Source of the DNA: Rubellimicrobium arenae
GTDB taxonomy: Bacteria > Pseudomonadota > Alphaproteobacteria > Rhodobacterales > Rhodobacteraceae
Direction: 5' to 3'
DNA: 64,000 nt
Assembly: GCF_017916295.1 (NCBI RefSeq)
Contig: NZ_JAFMSS010000013.1
Coordinates: 1 to 64,000 of the forward strand
Position 1 is the stretch's first letter. Each line of letters opens with the position of its first letter. Positions 16,650 to 26,244 of this stretch are shown piece after piece. The notes below the pieces were generated by a model. The model had not been told where the DNA came from and searched no databases. It saw nothing but the letters and a program-made list of their open reading frames with translations. The position numbers and the translations under genes were made by a program.

Positions 16650-17806
16650 GCCAGGGACCGGGTTCGCCGTGAGAACTGGTTCCGCAGGAGGCCTTCGGCC
16701 GTCATCCATGGCGGCTCAGAACGCTTTGCAGCTGAGGCGGGAGCGGAAACGCTCTCCGTTAGGGGCACCAGTTTGGATGCCGCCCAAGACGTCCGTGCGG
16801 GTCGACGTAGGGGCTGACGATTCACGCCTTACCGGTAATTTAGCACGCTAATCGTCGCACTTGGCGGCCCTCGCCGTCCAGGCGGCGAAGGTTGCCTGCG
16901 TAGTTGAAGACGCAGCTTGGCAGGGCTACTAGGCTGCCGACCCGGGAGTGTGCCTCCGCCCCTGAGAGCGTGCTCCTTCCTGCAGCCTTGAGCGACCGCT
17001 ATGGACGCCGACGCCAGCCCGGGGTGATCATCTTTCCAAGTGGTACTTGGCCTATAGCGCCAGCGGGGCCACTGTCGCCCAGAGCGGAAGAGTGTCCGCC
17101 AGCATGGGCGGATCGACGTCACCAGAGTGGCGTCGTTCTCCTGGATGATCCGGAGCACGTGCAGCAAATGCCGGGCCGGATGACCGTGAGCTCACGACTG
17201 CCCCGCGCAGTCCGGCTCGGGGAACATGAGCATCGACCAAGGCCTGCGACGCCGACGGCCCTTTCGTAGGAAGATCCGTCTCGCAAGGCTCGTTACAAGC
17301 TGGCGAGACAGGAACGGTGCGCCGGCAGACAGCTCTGCGCTGCATGGGTGGACCGGTTCCCAACTGTCGTGGCTGACAGGCTACTTCCCGGCGAGTGGCG
17401 TGACGATCCAGCTGGCCGTGTTAGGGCATGGCCGGTCCGGCTGTCGGCCCGGGATGTCGATGAATTGCTGACGACCACGACATCCAAGGTGGGCCACCGA
17501 AAGAACATGGTCGGAACCCCTCTGCCCCATATGAAGGACTGGAGGACAGCCCTGCCGTTCCCGAGTGGCGCGCCGCCTTGGGACGACCGCCTTTCGACAG
17601 GCAGAGACCAGTTGCATCTGTTCGATGGCGCGATCGAAACCGTGTCGATGCAGGGCCGTGCAGCTCTGGTGGGCCTACGATCCGCCCCATGTCGAGGCGA
17701 GACTTCCGTTGCGCCGCTCCACAATCTGCACGACAGGATGTGCTTGGGACTGAACGCCAGCAGGTCGGCGCCTGCACTTCGGGAAGATGCCTTGAGGCGG
17801 AGTGTC
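16650..17806. other. 1.16-kb gap without a supported gene
   Basis: Between the protease and the LprI-like gene there is no frame with a start signal, family motif or membrane/signal pattern on either strand. The longest frames (near 17.3-17.8 kb) are Arg/Ser/Pro-rich. No inverted or direct repeats of IS type were noticed. It may be degraded coding DNA. Confidence 0.4.
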
Positions 17807-18415
17807 TCAGTCCGCCTTTAGGCTGCAGGCTTCTTCGGCGCCGCCGAGCCATTGGAGCCACGCATCGTCAGCGTCCACCAGAAACACGCTGCCCAGATCT
17901 GACGTATAGCGGGTATGTTCCTCCCCGGGCTCTCCGACTGCCACATCGGTCTCGGGGCCGCGTTCGATGCGAACCGAAGGATGCTCGGTGTCGAAATAGC
18001 TCACCCGAATCTCGGCCGTGCTTCCGCAGCGGTACGTCGTGACCCAGGACGGTGCTTCGAGCGACCAGCCAGCGACCAGCTGGGCTTCCCTGTGCAGGTA
18101 GTTGGCCCTGACACACTCATTGGGGTAAAGTCCCTTCCAGCAGTCATCGCGACCCTTGATCCAGCCGCGCTGCGTGGCGCGCAGGTCGAGCAGGGCTGCT
18201 GGTGTCTGCGCCTGGGCTGCCGCCAGGGCCGCTTCGAAGCGGGCCTGCAGGTTGCGGTCGAGCCTGGCAAGTTCCGGATCCGAGCAGACCAACCTTTCAC
18301 CCCAGGTCGAAGCTTTCGCGCAATCGAAGGACGGACCGTCCTGGGCAAGGGCAGGGCCGGCGCCGGCCGCGAGAAGGGCCAGACTGCCGACGGCAAGCAG
18401 AGAGGGACACGACAT
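17807..18415 (-). CDS. Secreted LprI-like protein with MliC-like C-terminal region
   Basis: A 202-residue protein with a signal peptide ending at A-L-A-Q (about 25). Residues 28-100 match the LprI N-terminal/DUF1311 domain: F-D-C-A-K-A, then C-S-D-P-E-L-A-R-L-D, then T-Q-R-G-W-I-K-G-R-D-D-C, with four conserved Cys. The C-terminal half begins with Y-R-C-G-S-T and includes A-R/H-T-R-Y-T-S-D-L-G-S and a final C-S-L, resembling the MliC/PliC lysozyme-inhibitor fold. Both domain types occur in periplasmic inhibitors of host lysozyme, so the protein probably protects peptidoglycan. The two-domain arrangement is seen in other proteobacteria. It has no operon partner. Confidence 0.75.
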   Translation of the reverse strand: MSCPSLLAVGSLALLAAGAGPALAQDGPSFDCAKASTWGERLVCSDPELARLDRNLQARFEAALAAAQAQTPAALLDLRATQRGWIKGRDDCWKGLYPNECVRANYLHREAQLVAGWSLEAPSWVTTYRCGSTAEIRVSYFDTEHPSVRIERGPETDVAVGEPGEEHTRYTSDLGSVFLVDADDAWLQWLGGAEEACSLKAD

Positions 18416-18834
18416 GAGGCAACTCCATCAACTGGAGGCGTCATGCCCGACACCGCGCTGGGCCACCACGCAGGAATCCTGCCCTTGACGGGCCCGGAGG
18501 GCCACCATGTGCCGCGCCCGAGCATCCAACACAGCGCAGTGTCGGTCCATGGTATGGCTCCGGAGATCATCTCGTCTCCGCCGTCCCGCCCGGAATCAGG
18601 GGGTTGAGCAGGTCTTTGGACTCGATGAGAGCGTCGTCGTGCCTCATTCTCAATGCGCCTTCTCGGCTGCCCATCAGGCCTTGGACCCTGCCTTCGGAAC
18701 TCGCGAGCCCGCAGCCGCACAGAAACGGCGGGACCTGGGATCCGAGGCCAACTCCCGAGCGGTCGAGGTCAGGACAACCCGCCTTGAGCTGTGGGGGGCA
18801 CCTGTTAGCCAGTCATCATTTCCAGGAGGGATTG
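18416..18834. other. Divergent intergenic region
   Basis: About 420 bp between the LprI-like gene (minus) and the repeat protein (plus). It should carry both promoters. A strong CAGGAGGG site at 18824-18831 decides the start of the downstream gene. Nothing else is recognised. Confidence 0.45.
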
Positions 18835-20262
18835 ATGCTGACCTTTATTCAACTCCGCCGCCATGACCTGGCGCTCGCGCTGGCCTTCGCCTCGATCGTC
18901 TCGGGCGCCCAAGCGCAGGTGAACGAGCGCGTGGGCCTGTTTGCCGAGTCCGAGCGGTCCACCGCCAGCGCCGATGCCGCTCTCGACGGTGCGGGCGGGC
19001 TGCACATGGCTTATGTCCACTGGGAGCCCGAGGTCGAGGGTGCCGAGGCCGTGTACGCCACCTGTCCCGGAGGCCCGGCCGCCTGCGCCAGCTTCGACGC
19101 GTGGTCCACGGTGGAGATCATTCCGGCGGCGCGCCGGGTCCAAGTCGATGTGACCGCCGACGGGCGCCCACGCCTGCTCATCGTGAGCACCTCCCAGACC
19201 CAGAGCGGCGGACTCGACTACTCCTACGCCGAATGCGACGCGGGTTGCACCGACCGGGCCAACTGGACCGTGACCCCCATCGCGATGAGTTGGGACAACT
19301 CGATGTCGGCGATCATGGCCGACCGGACGCCACAGCGGACCTTTCTCCTGGACCCGGCGGGCCGCCCGCAGTTCCTCTATTCCGATCGCAACTATTTCGT
19401 GGAGCCCGATCATTACGGCACCTTCTGGATGACCTGCAAAGCGGACTGCACGGATCGGGCCAACTGGACCGAAACCGACATCGCACGTCACTCCGAGTAC
19501 GACACCGAGATCTTCGACGCTCCCGCCCTGGCGCTCTCGCCGGATGGGAAGCCCCGCATCGTAAGCCGGATCTTCGCGCTCGGGGAAAACGGCGAGGACG
19601 CCCCCGAGGGGCTTTATTACCTTGCCTGTGATGCGGTCTGCACGCAGGGAGCGAGTTGGCGCCGGGTCCTGCTCAGCGACGCCGGTTCAGGATCCTACCC
19701 CTCTCCCGGATGGGATCTTGAGGTCGATCCGCAGGGCCGCCCCCGCATCGCCTTCTTCGCCGGCGACGGCATGGAGCAGGCGGACCTGTCCCACACGCTC
19801 ATTTACCTGTGGTGCGACGGACCGGATTGCCTGACCTCGGACGAGGCCTGGATGGGCACCGTCGTAGTGGGCGAGGGGCATGGAGAGATGGTGGACCTCG
19901 AACTGACTCCCGACGGGCGGCCGCGCATGGCGTTCCGCGCCAATGGGGGCGAACTCGCCTTTTCCGCCTGCGACACGGGCTGCGAGACACAGGACCAGGC
20001 CGTCTGGGTCTCGAACCTGATCGAAGGGCAGGGTGAACTCGCGACCGAGCGGCCCACCGCGCTGCCCTTCACCTGCGACGGCGAGGTCTGGGAAGGCCTT
20101 GGGCCGCAACTCCTCCTCCCGGCCGATGGCCGGCCGCTCGTGGCCTACGACATCTCGGTCGAAGGGCGCTGCCTTTACGAGGACAGGGAGCAGCCCGCGG
20201 AGGTCTACTACGACTTCCACGGGCTCTGGCGCGGCGCCCGGATGGTGACCTTCGCGCCATGA
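18835..20262 (+). CDS. Secreted Cys-rich repeat protein, probable beta-propeller (unknown function)
   Basis: A 475-residue protein with a signal peptide ending at A-Q-A-Q (about 28) and a strong Shine-Dalgarno. I do not recognise a named family. It is built of repeats about 60-70 residues apart, each with a D-G-R-P-R-like turn (near 109, 174, 237, 300, 360 and 431) followed by hydrophobic strands, and each blade also has a short-spaced Cys pair with a downstream Trp: C134/C138, C201/C205, C265/C269, C327/C332, C379/C383, plus C77/C84 and C414/C446. Repeats of this size with a D-G-x-P-turn are typical of beta-propellers. I infer six or seven blades stabilised by disulfides, in the periplasm or outside the cell. 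It is a single gene with no operon context. Confidence 0.7.
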   Translation: MLTFIQLRRHDLALALAFASIVSGAQAQVNERVGLFAESERSTASADAALDGAGGLHMAYVHWEPEVEGAEAVYATCPGGPAACASFDAWSTVEIIPAARRVQVDVTADGRPRLLIVSTSQTQSGGLDYSYAECDAGCTDRANWTVTPIAMSWDNSMSAIMADRTPQRTFLLDPAGRPQFLYSDRNYFVEPDHYGTFWMTCKADCTDRANWTETDIARHSEYDTEIFDAPALALSPDGKPRIVSRIFALGENGEDAPEGLYYLACDAVCTQGASWRRVLLSDAGSGSYPSPGWDLEVDPQGRPRIAFFAGDGMEQADLSHTLIYLWCDGPDCLTSDEAWMGTVVVGEGHGEMVDLELTPDGRPRMAFRANGGELAFSACDTGCETQDQAVWVSNLIEGQGELATERPTALPFTCDGEVWEGLGPQLLLPADGRPLVAYDISVEGRCLYEDREQPAEVYYDFHGLWRGARMVTFAP

Positions 20263-20604
20263 CCCCTCCCGCGCGGTCGCCCTCGCGTTCGTCTCCAGCT
20301 TTCCCAACTCAGGCGGGAGCGCCTCCGGCCACACCCTTTGCAGGCCCGTAGGGCCGCGCTCGATACGTGAATGGCGCTTTGCCTCACGGGTGATCCGGCG
20401 AGCCCGCCCGAACAGAACCTGCTCCGCGGAGATCTGACGGCAATCTCATCAGCAACGGATGCCGAGAGGGCGAAGGGCTGGAACGATGCCGGAATCCCGA
20501 AGCTGTGGAAAAGTACAAAGATGTTGACGGACCTCGCCCGCTCGTGATCGGACTTAGGCGTCACGCCGGTTCGGGGGGGACCGGTCGCGATCGGAGGAGG
20601 GCCC
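20263..20604. other. Promoter region of the sugar ABC operon
   Basis: About 340 bp upstream of the ABC operon with no gene. The ribosome-binding site GGAGGAGGG lies just before the ATG at 20605. I see no clear operator. Confidence 0.4.
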
Positions 20605-22110
20605 ATGATCCCATTGCGGGTCACGGACGTGTCAAAGTCTTACGGAGGTGTCCAGGCGCTGAAGCCGACCTCGTTCGATGTGCGGGCTGGCGAGATCCAT
20701 GCGTTGCTGGGGGAAAACGGTGCCGGGAAATCGACCCTGATCCGCATCATGTCGGGCCTCATCGCACCCGACAGCGGCGCAATCGAGATCGACGGGGAGA
20801 TCGTACATTTCCGCTCTCCGCGTGATGCCACGCGACATGGCGTGGTGACGGTTCACCAGGAGCTTCTGCTGTTCCCGGACCTGAGCATCGCCGAGAACAT
20901 CTGCATGGCCGATGACGCGGGTCCGTTCGGCCACATCGATCGCGATGCCCAGGTCAGGAAGGCGCGCCAGCTTCTGGCGGAGCTCGACTCGGCCGATCTC
21001 GATCCCGAGATGCCGGTGCGCCACCTGTCCGTCGCACAGCGCCAGCGCGTCGAGATCGCCCGTGCCCTTGGACGGCAGGCCAAGGTGCTGATCATGGACG
21101 AGCCGACCGCCTCGCTGGCCGACGCCGACGTGGCGCGCCTTGTCGCCATCGTCCAGCGCCTGCGCGGGCGCGGCGTGGGTATCGTCTATGTCAGCCACAA
21201 GTTGTCCGAGGTGCGACTGCTGGCCGATCGCGTGACCGTCCTCCGGGACGGCCGCTTCGTCGATACCCGCGAGGCCAAGGGCATGACCGAGGCCGACATG
21301 ATCGCCCTGATGGTCGGCCGCAGCATCTCCGAACTGTATCCCAAGGGCGAATCGCGGATCGGGGCCGAAGTGCTCCGGGTCGATGGTCTGACCCTCGCGC
21401 CGCGTGTGCGGAACATCTCCTTCACCTTGCGCGCGGGCGAGATCCTTGGCTTGGCGGGCCTTGTCGGGGCTGGTCGAACCGAAGTGGCCCGCCTTCTGTT
21501 CGGGCTGGACCGGCCCAGCAGCGGCCGGATCTTCCTGGACGGACGAGAGGTGAGCGTGTCCTCTCCGGAGGCCGCGGTGGCGCTGGGGATCGCCTACGTC
21601 CCCGAGGATCGTGGGGCTCAGGGCCTGGTCAAGACGATGCCGGTGTCCGCCAACGTGACCATGGCCTCCTTGGGTCAACTCCTTCGGGGTCCGTTCCTGT
21701 CGCGAAGCACCGAATATGCCGCGGGCGCGGAGGCCATACGCCGGCTTGGCATCCGTGCGCCGCGCGGGCCCCAGCACCTTGCGGGCAAGCTGTCGGGAGG
21801 GAACCAGCAGAAGGTGGTCATCGCCAAATGGCTTCGCACGGCGCCTCGCGTCCTTATCCTCGACGAACCCACGCGGGGGGTCGACGTCGGCGCCAAGGCC
21901 GAGATCCATGCCCTCATGGGTGACCTGACGCGACAAGGCCTGGCGATCCTGATGATCTCGAGCGAGCTTCCCGAAGTCCTGGGCATGAGCGACCGCGTCC
22001 TCGTGGTGAGCCAGGGCCGCATGACCGGCCTGTTCGAGCGCGCGGACGCCACGCCCGAACGGGTCGGCGCGGCCATGGTCGCCGAGATGCAGGAGGCGAC
22101 TGCGTCATGA
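20605..22110 (+). CDS. Sugar-type ABC importer ATPase with two nucleotide-binding domains
   Basis: A 501-residue duplicated ATPase of the RbsA/MglA/RhaT class. The N-terminal domain has Walker A G-E-N-G-A-G-K-S-T near 37-45 and Walker B L-I-M-D-E-P-T near 155-161, with L-S-V-A-Q-R-Q as the signature loop. The C-terminal domain has the degenerate A-loop typical of the class (G-L-V-G-A-G-R-T) near 290, a proper L-S-G-G-N-Q-Q signature near 394 and L-I-L-D-E-P-T-R-G-V-D. Such ATPases energise uptake of pentoses, deoxyhexoses or autoinducer-2. The gene leads a four-gene operon; its stop overlaps the next start by four bases. Confidence 0.92.
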   Translation: MIPLRVTDVSKSYGGVQALKPTSFDVRAGEIHALLGENGAGKSTLIRIMSGLIAPDSGAIEIDGEIVHFRSPRDATRHGVVTVHQELLLFPDLSIAENICMADDAGPFGHIDRDAQVRKARQLLAELDSADLDPEMPVRHLSVAQRQRVEIARALGRQAKVLIMDEPTASLADADVARLVAIVQRLRGRGVGIVYVSHKLSEVRLLADRVTVLRDGRFVDTREAKGMTEADMIALMVGRSISELYPKGESRIGAEVLRVDGLTLAPRVRNISFTLRAGEILGLAGLVGAGRTEVARLLFGLDRPSSGRIFLDGREVSVSSPEAAVALGIAYVPEDRGAQGLVKTMPVSANVTMASLGQLLRGPFLSRSTEYAAGAEAIRRLGIRAPRGPQHLAGKLSGGNQQKVVIAKWLRTAPRVLILDEPTRGVDVGAKAEIHALMGDLTRQGLAILMISSELPEVLGMSDRVLVVSQGRMTGLFERADATPERVGAAMVAEMQEATAS

Positions 22111-23081
22111 CAGCCATACCCCATCGATCGTCGCAGGGGCGCATTGGTCGGGCGCTGGTCGGGCACGGCCAGGTTCTGGTCGTGCTGGGCGCCATCATCG
22201 CCCTGTTCATCGGCGTGAGCTTCGTGAACGCGCGGTTCCTCAGTCCCGCCAACCTGACGACGATCTTCTCGGGCAACGCCTATATCGCTGTTGCGGCCAT
22301 CGGGATGACGATGGTCATCATCACCGGCCACATCGATGTCTCCGTCGGCGCGCTGATCGGGGTCCTGGCCACGGTGGCCGGCACGCTTGCCGTTGCGGGC
22401 TGGCCGATGTGGCTCGTCTGGTTGGCTCCCCTCGTGATCGGGGTGGCGGTGAACGCCGCGGCGGGCTGGCTGGTCGCCTATGCCCACATCCCATCCATCG
22501 TGCTGACGCTGGGCCTTCTTTCCATTCTGAAAGGCGGCCTGATCGTGGTGACCGGGGGCGAGTGGATCACCGACCTGCCGCCCGGGTTCTTCCTGGCGCA
22601 AAGGGACGTGTTCGGGCTGCCGCTGCCCCTTGTGGTCATGACGGTACTGACGCTCGCCGCTGCATGGTGGATGGCGCATTTCCGCTTCGGCCGCACGATC
22701 TACGCCGTTGGAAGCAATCTCGAGGCCGCTCGGGCCATCGGCATCTCCGTGGAACGAACCACCGTGGGTGTGTTCGCCTTGCATGGGCTGTTCGCGGGCA
22801 TCTCGGCCGTGCTGTTCGCCACGCAGCTGACCACGATCCAGTCCACCGTGCCCCCGAACCTCGAACTGGTCATCATCACCGCCTGCGTGATCGGTGGCGT
22901 CTCGATCCTGGGCGGGGTCGGGACGGTGATCGGTGCGGCGCTGGCCACCATCTTCTTCGCCACGATCACCTCGGCGATGATCTTCACCAACGTATCGGCC
23001 TACTGGCTGAGGGCGGTGATCGGGGGGCTGATCCTGATCACCGTGCTGGCCGACGTCGCGCGCCGAAGGGGGCAAGCATGA
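22107..23081 (+). CDS. Sugar ABC importer permease, subunit 1
   Basis: A 324-residue RbsC-like permease with about ten hydrophobic segments. It contains the family hallmarks I-T-G-H-I-D-V-S-V-G (near residue 72) and the late I-G-G-V-S-I-L-G-G-V-G-T-V-I-G-A motif. The ATG overlaps the ATPase stop (ATGA), and its own stop overlaps the next permease start, so the three genes are translated in series. Two different permeases instead of one homodimer is typical of rhamnose-type and AI-2-type importers. Confidence 0.92.
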   Translation: MTAIPHRSSQGRIGRALVGHGQVLVVLGAIIALFIGVSFVNARFLSPANLTTIFSGNAYIAVAAIGMTMVIITGHIDVSVGALIGVLATVAGTLAVAGWPMWLVWLAPLVIGVAVNAAAGWLVAYAHIPSIVLTLGLLSILKGGLIVVTGGEWITDLPPGFFLAQRDVFGLPLPLVVMTVLTLAAAWWMAHFRFGRTIYAVGSNLEAARAIGISVERTTVGVFALHGLFAGISAVLFATQLTTIQSTVPPNLELVIITACVIGGVSILGGVGTVIGAALATIFFATITSAMIFTNVSAYWLRAVIGGLILITVLADVARRRGQA

Positions 23082-24037
23082 GTCCGACGTCCGGGCGCCT
23101 TAATCTTCTCCTCAGCCACGAGGCGATGCTGGCCATCCTGCTGGCCGTCACGCTCCTGATCCTGTCGCTCCTGTCGGACAGCTTCTTCAGCACGGCCAAC
23201 CTGCTGAACCAGGTGCGCCTGACGGCAGAGATCGGACTGATCACACTCGCGATGACCCTGGTCATCATCACGGGTGGAATCGATCTGTCCGTCGGTTCGA
23301 TCGCCGGGCTGTCGGCGATCATGCTGGGCCTCCTGTGGCAGAAGGCAGGGCTGCCCCTCCCACTGGCCGCGGTGACCTCGCTGGGCATCGCGGTGCTGGC
23401 GGGCCTGGGCAACGGCGTGATTATCACGCGCTTCCGCGTACCGCCCCTGATCGCGACTCTGGCCACCATGGCCTTCTACCGCGGCCTGGCCGAAGGCTTC
23501 AGCCAGAGCCGATCCGTCCGGGGCTACCCGGAGGGATTCTACATCCTTGGCCAAGGCGAGGTCCTCGGCTTGCCCACGCAGGTCTGGATCCTCATCGTGG
23601 CGGCGGTCCTGGTCGGCACGGCGCTGTCGGCAACCGCCTTCGGCCGGACGGTCTTCGCAATCGGCGCCAATGAAACGGCCGCCCGCTTCTCGAGCCTGCC
23701 GGTCGACCGCGTGAAGCTGATCGTCTACGGGCTGTCCGGTTTCATGTCAGGCCTGTCCGGTCTCCTGCTTGTGTCGCGGGTGACCACCACGCGGTCCGAC
23801 ATGGGGATGGGGTGGGAGCTGGACGCGATCACCGCCGTCGTCCTGGGCGGCGCCAGCATCTTCGGCGGCCGGGGAACGGTGCTGGGCAGCGTGCTGGCCC
23901 TGGCGCTGATCCAGTGCCTCAAGAGCGGCCTGTCCCTGGCCGGGGTCAAGGCGGACGGGACCATCGTGCTGATCGGCCTGTTCCTGATCGGCGCCGTCCT
24001 GCTCGGAAATCTGATGGACCGCATCGCGGCCCGTTGA
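23078..24037 (+). CDS. Sugar ABC importer permease, subunit 2
   Basis: The ATG at 23078 overlaps the previous stop by four bases and gives 319 residues. The I-T-G-G-I-D-L-S-V-G hallmark is near residue 62, and the G-G-A-S-I-F-G-G-R-G-T-V-L-G-S motif is near 250. It shares the fold of subunit 1 but differs in sequence, so the transporter core is probably a heterodimer. The much longer upstream open frame runs out of frame inside subunit 1 and is not used. Confidence 0.92.
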   Translation: MSPTSGRLNLLLSHEAMLAILLAVTLLILSLLSDSFFSTANLLNQVRLTAEIGLITLAMTLVIITGGIDLSVGSIAGLSAIMLGLLWQKAGLPLPLAAVTSLGIAVLAGLGNGVIITRFRVPPLIATLATMAFYRGLAEGFSQSRSVRGYPEGFYILGQGEVLGLPTQVWILIVAAVLVGTALSATAFGRTVFAIGANETAARFSSLPVDRVKLIVYGLSGFMSGLSGLLLVSRVTTTRSDMGMGWELDAITAVVLGGASIFGGRGTVLGSVLALALIQCLKSGLSLAGVKADGTIVLIGLFLIGAVLLGNLMDRIAAR

Positions 24038-24098
24038 ACCCGTCTCGCGCAAGCCGGCGACAGACCGGGAAGCGCGGATCAACAGAGGAGGAGACTGA

Positions 24099-25205
24099 AT
24101 GAAACCCGTGTTCCACATGGCGGTCCTGGCCGGCCTGATGTCGGCCAGCAGCGCCCTTGCTCAATCCGCCTGGACGGGCGGTGACGACCTGCCGACCAAC
24201 CCCTTGCCCTGCGACGGAAGCCCCGCCGCTCCGGCGGCGCTGCCCTACGACGGAGCCACGCCCGCGAACGCCCCGGACCGCGCGGGCCAGCCGATCACGG
24301 TGGTGGACGTGCCCAAGCTGGTGGGGATCGGCTATTTCAACGCGACCTCCAAGGGCATCGCCGAGGCGGCGGCCGAACTCGGCAACATGACCGTCACGAC
24401 CGACGGACCGACCGAGGCCAACATCGACGACCAGATCACGATCCTCGACAACTACATCACCCAGGGCGTGGACGGCATCCTGTTCGCCGCGAACGACCCG
24501 GTTGCCATCGCTCCGGTCCTCAGGAAGGCCCTGGAGGCGGGGATCAACGTCGTGGGCTACGACGCCAACGCCGAGCCCGACGCGCGTCAGTGGTTCGTGA
24601 ACCAGGCCGAGTTCAATGGCGTCGCCAAGTCGCTGATCGACAGCCTCGTGGCCGAGACCGGCCCCGAAGGCAAGTTCGCCATCGTGACCTCCACATTCAC
24701 CACGCCGAACCAGGCCCGCTGGATCGCCGAGATGTCCGCCTACGCGGCCCAGTGCTATCCGCAACTCGAGTGGCTGGAAACGGTCGAGGCGCAGGAGGAC
24801 AACATCCTGTCCTTCAACCAGGCCAACACGCTCCTCACCAAGTACGGCGAGGACATGAACGGCATCATCGGCATGACCTCGGTCGCCACGCCCGCCGCCG
24901 CCGACGCCGTCACGCAGTCCGGCAACTGCGGCAAGGTCGCCGTTGTCGGCTTGGCCACGCCGAACGCGATGAAGCCCTATCTCGCGTCCGGCTGCGTCAA
25001 GTCGGCCGTCCTGTGGAATCCCGTCGATCTGGGCTATGCAGCGGCGCAGGTGCTTCGGGCGGCGGCGGACGGGACCCTGACGCCGGGGGACACGTCGGTC
25101 CAGGCGGGCCGCTTGGGCGAACTTCAGGTGATCAACGGCTCCGAGATCCTGCTGGGTTCCCCGTTCGTCTTCACGCAGGAGAATGCCGGCGAGTTCGACT
25201 TCTGA
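24099..25205 (+). CDS. Sugar ABC importer periplasmic binding protein (RhaS/LsrB-like)
   Basis: A 368-residue protein with a signal peptide ending near A-L-A-Q (about 22), then a Pro-rich leader and a type I periplasmic-binding fold. Typical segments are G-I-G-Y-F-N-A-T, the N-Y-I-T-Q-G-V-D-G-I-L-F-A-A-N-D-P strand-turn near 113-129 and V-V-G-Y-D-A-N-A near 146-154. The order ATPase, permease, permease, binding protein and the sequence style resemble rhamnose or autoinducer-2 importers, but the ligand cannot be fixed. An unusual 45-residue extension before the fold includes one Cys. It lies 61 bases after the last permease and a strong hairpin follows, closing the operon. Confidence 0.87.
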   Translation: MKPVFHMAVLAGLMSASSALAQSAWTGGDDLPTNPLPCDGSPAAPAALPYDGATPANAPDRAGQPITVVDVPKLVGIGYFNATSKGIAEAAAELGNMTVTTDGPTEANIDDQITILDNYITQGVDGILFAANDPVAIAPVLRKALEAGINVVGYDANAEPDARQWFVNQAEFNGVAKSLIDSLVAETGPEGKFAIVTSTFTTPNQARWIAEMSAYAAQCYPQLEWLETVEAQEDNILSFNQANTLLTKYGEDMNGIIGMTSVATPAAADAVTQSGNCGKVAVVGLATPNAMKPYLASGCVKSAVLWNPVDLGYAAAQVLRAAADGTLTPGDTSVQAGRLGELQVINGSEILLGSPFVFTQENAGEFDF

Positions 25206-25217
25206 ACCGTATCTGCG

Positions 25218-25246
25218 CCGGCCGCGGGGGCTTCCCTCGCGGCCGG
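25218..25246 (+). terminator. Strong intrinsic hairpin closing the ABC operon
   Basis: Arms CCGGCCGCG (25218-25226) and CGCGGCCGG (25238-25246) pair perfectly, and four more pairs (one G-U) close the inside to a three-base loop. It begins 13 bases after the stop at 25205. There is no T-run, as is usual in high-GC alphaproteobacteria. Confidence 0.75.
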
Positions 25247-25706
25247 TCAACCAGATCCGCCTGAGGGCGTCCCCGTGGCGCACACCCTCTGGCCGCCCGG
25301 TCCGCAGGCCGAACCGGGCTGCCGCTCCGGTCGGGCGGCGGGCGCCCCGCGCTGCCTGACAACTGGCGCATCCGCTCGGATGGAAACCGCTTCACATCTG
25401 TCTTGAGGGCGCCCCGGGCGTCCTGCGCTTCGACGCCGGGGTGCATGCGAAGAAGCCACGTATCGTCTGCGGGCCACGCGTGGCCCAGGACCGAAACAGG
25501 TCATCCGTGCGACGGCTCGAAGGTAGGTGGGGCGCAAACACGTATGATTTTCACGCAAGTGTCACGCTGGTGATGACGAACGCAGGACGCGTGGGCTCCA
25601 TAAGCGGCCCACCGGATCGCGAGGTCGTGCGGGCTCATGCAGTTGGGTGCAGCCGCACGCCTCCGACCCGGCACCGACGTTTGTGACCTGTTTCAAGGAA
25701 ATGATC
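25247..25706. other. Intergenic region before the DUF1127 gene
   Basis: About 460 bp with no supported gene. A short lower-GC patch around 25535-25575 could carry the promoter of the small gene that follows. The AAGGA at 25695 is its ribosome-binding site. Confidence 0.4.
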
Positions 25707-25955
25707 ATGACCAGTCACATTGTTCCCGGCTCTGGCCGTCCGTCTTGGCTTCGCCTGTCCGACGCCCTCCGGGCTGCTGGCCAAGCCCTGGGCGCCGCTC
25801 GCACCAGGCGGGCCAAGCGGAGGAAGCTCGATGCCCTGAGCGATCATCTCCTGCGCGACATGGGTGTGCGCCGGGATGAGATCGCCGACGGCGTCACGGC
25901 TGCCAGCAGCCGGCTTGGCCCCGAGATCAGGCTGCACACGACACTTTTCGTCTGA
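25707..25955 (+). CDS. DUF1127 (YjiS-like) small protein
   Basis: An 82-residue basic protein. The C-terminal L-D-A-L-S-D-H-L-L-R-D-M-G-V-R-R-D-E-I (about 48-66) is the DUF1127 motif. The start is the second of two close ATGs because AAGGA lies seven bases before it. Small DUF1127 proteins in alphaproteobacteria are RNA-associated or stress-linked regulators; some affect phosphate and carbon metabolism. The N-terminal half is Arg/Ala-rich. It stands alone between two intergenic gaps. Confidence 0.8.
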   Translation: MTSHIVPGSGRPSWLRLSDALRAAGQALGAARTRRAKRRKLDALSDHLLRDMGVRRDEIADGVTAASSRLGPEIRLHTTLFV

Positions 25956-26244
25956 TCGGTTTCACGGGCACCGGGAGAGCAACCCGGCGCGGGATGCCTC
26001 TCCCCAGGAGTAGCCGGCAGCCAGCCTCTTGAGGTGGCGCGCCGAGCCACGCGTCCCGGCTGTCCACTCTGTTCGAGATCCACCCGCCTGCGGCCGCACG
26101 GAACTCCGCCGTGTCGGCGGGAGGCCGTGCGCGTCAGTGGCGCGTGCGGTGGGCCGCATTCGCAAAAGGCCGGGTTCATCCGGGCTTTCTTCCCACGCGC
26201 CAATTCCAATCCGGCGCATTCATCAATCCAAGGACATACTGAAC

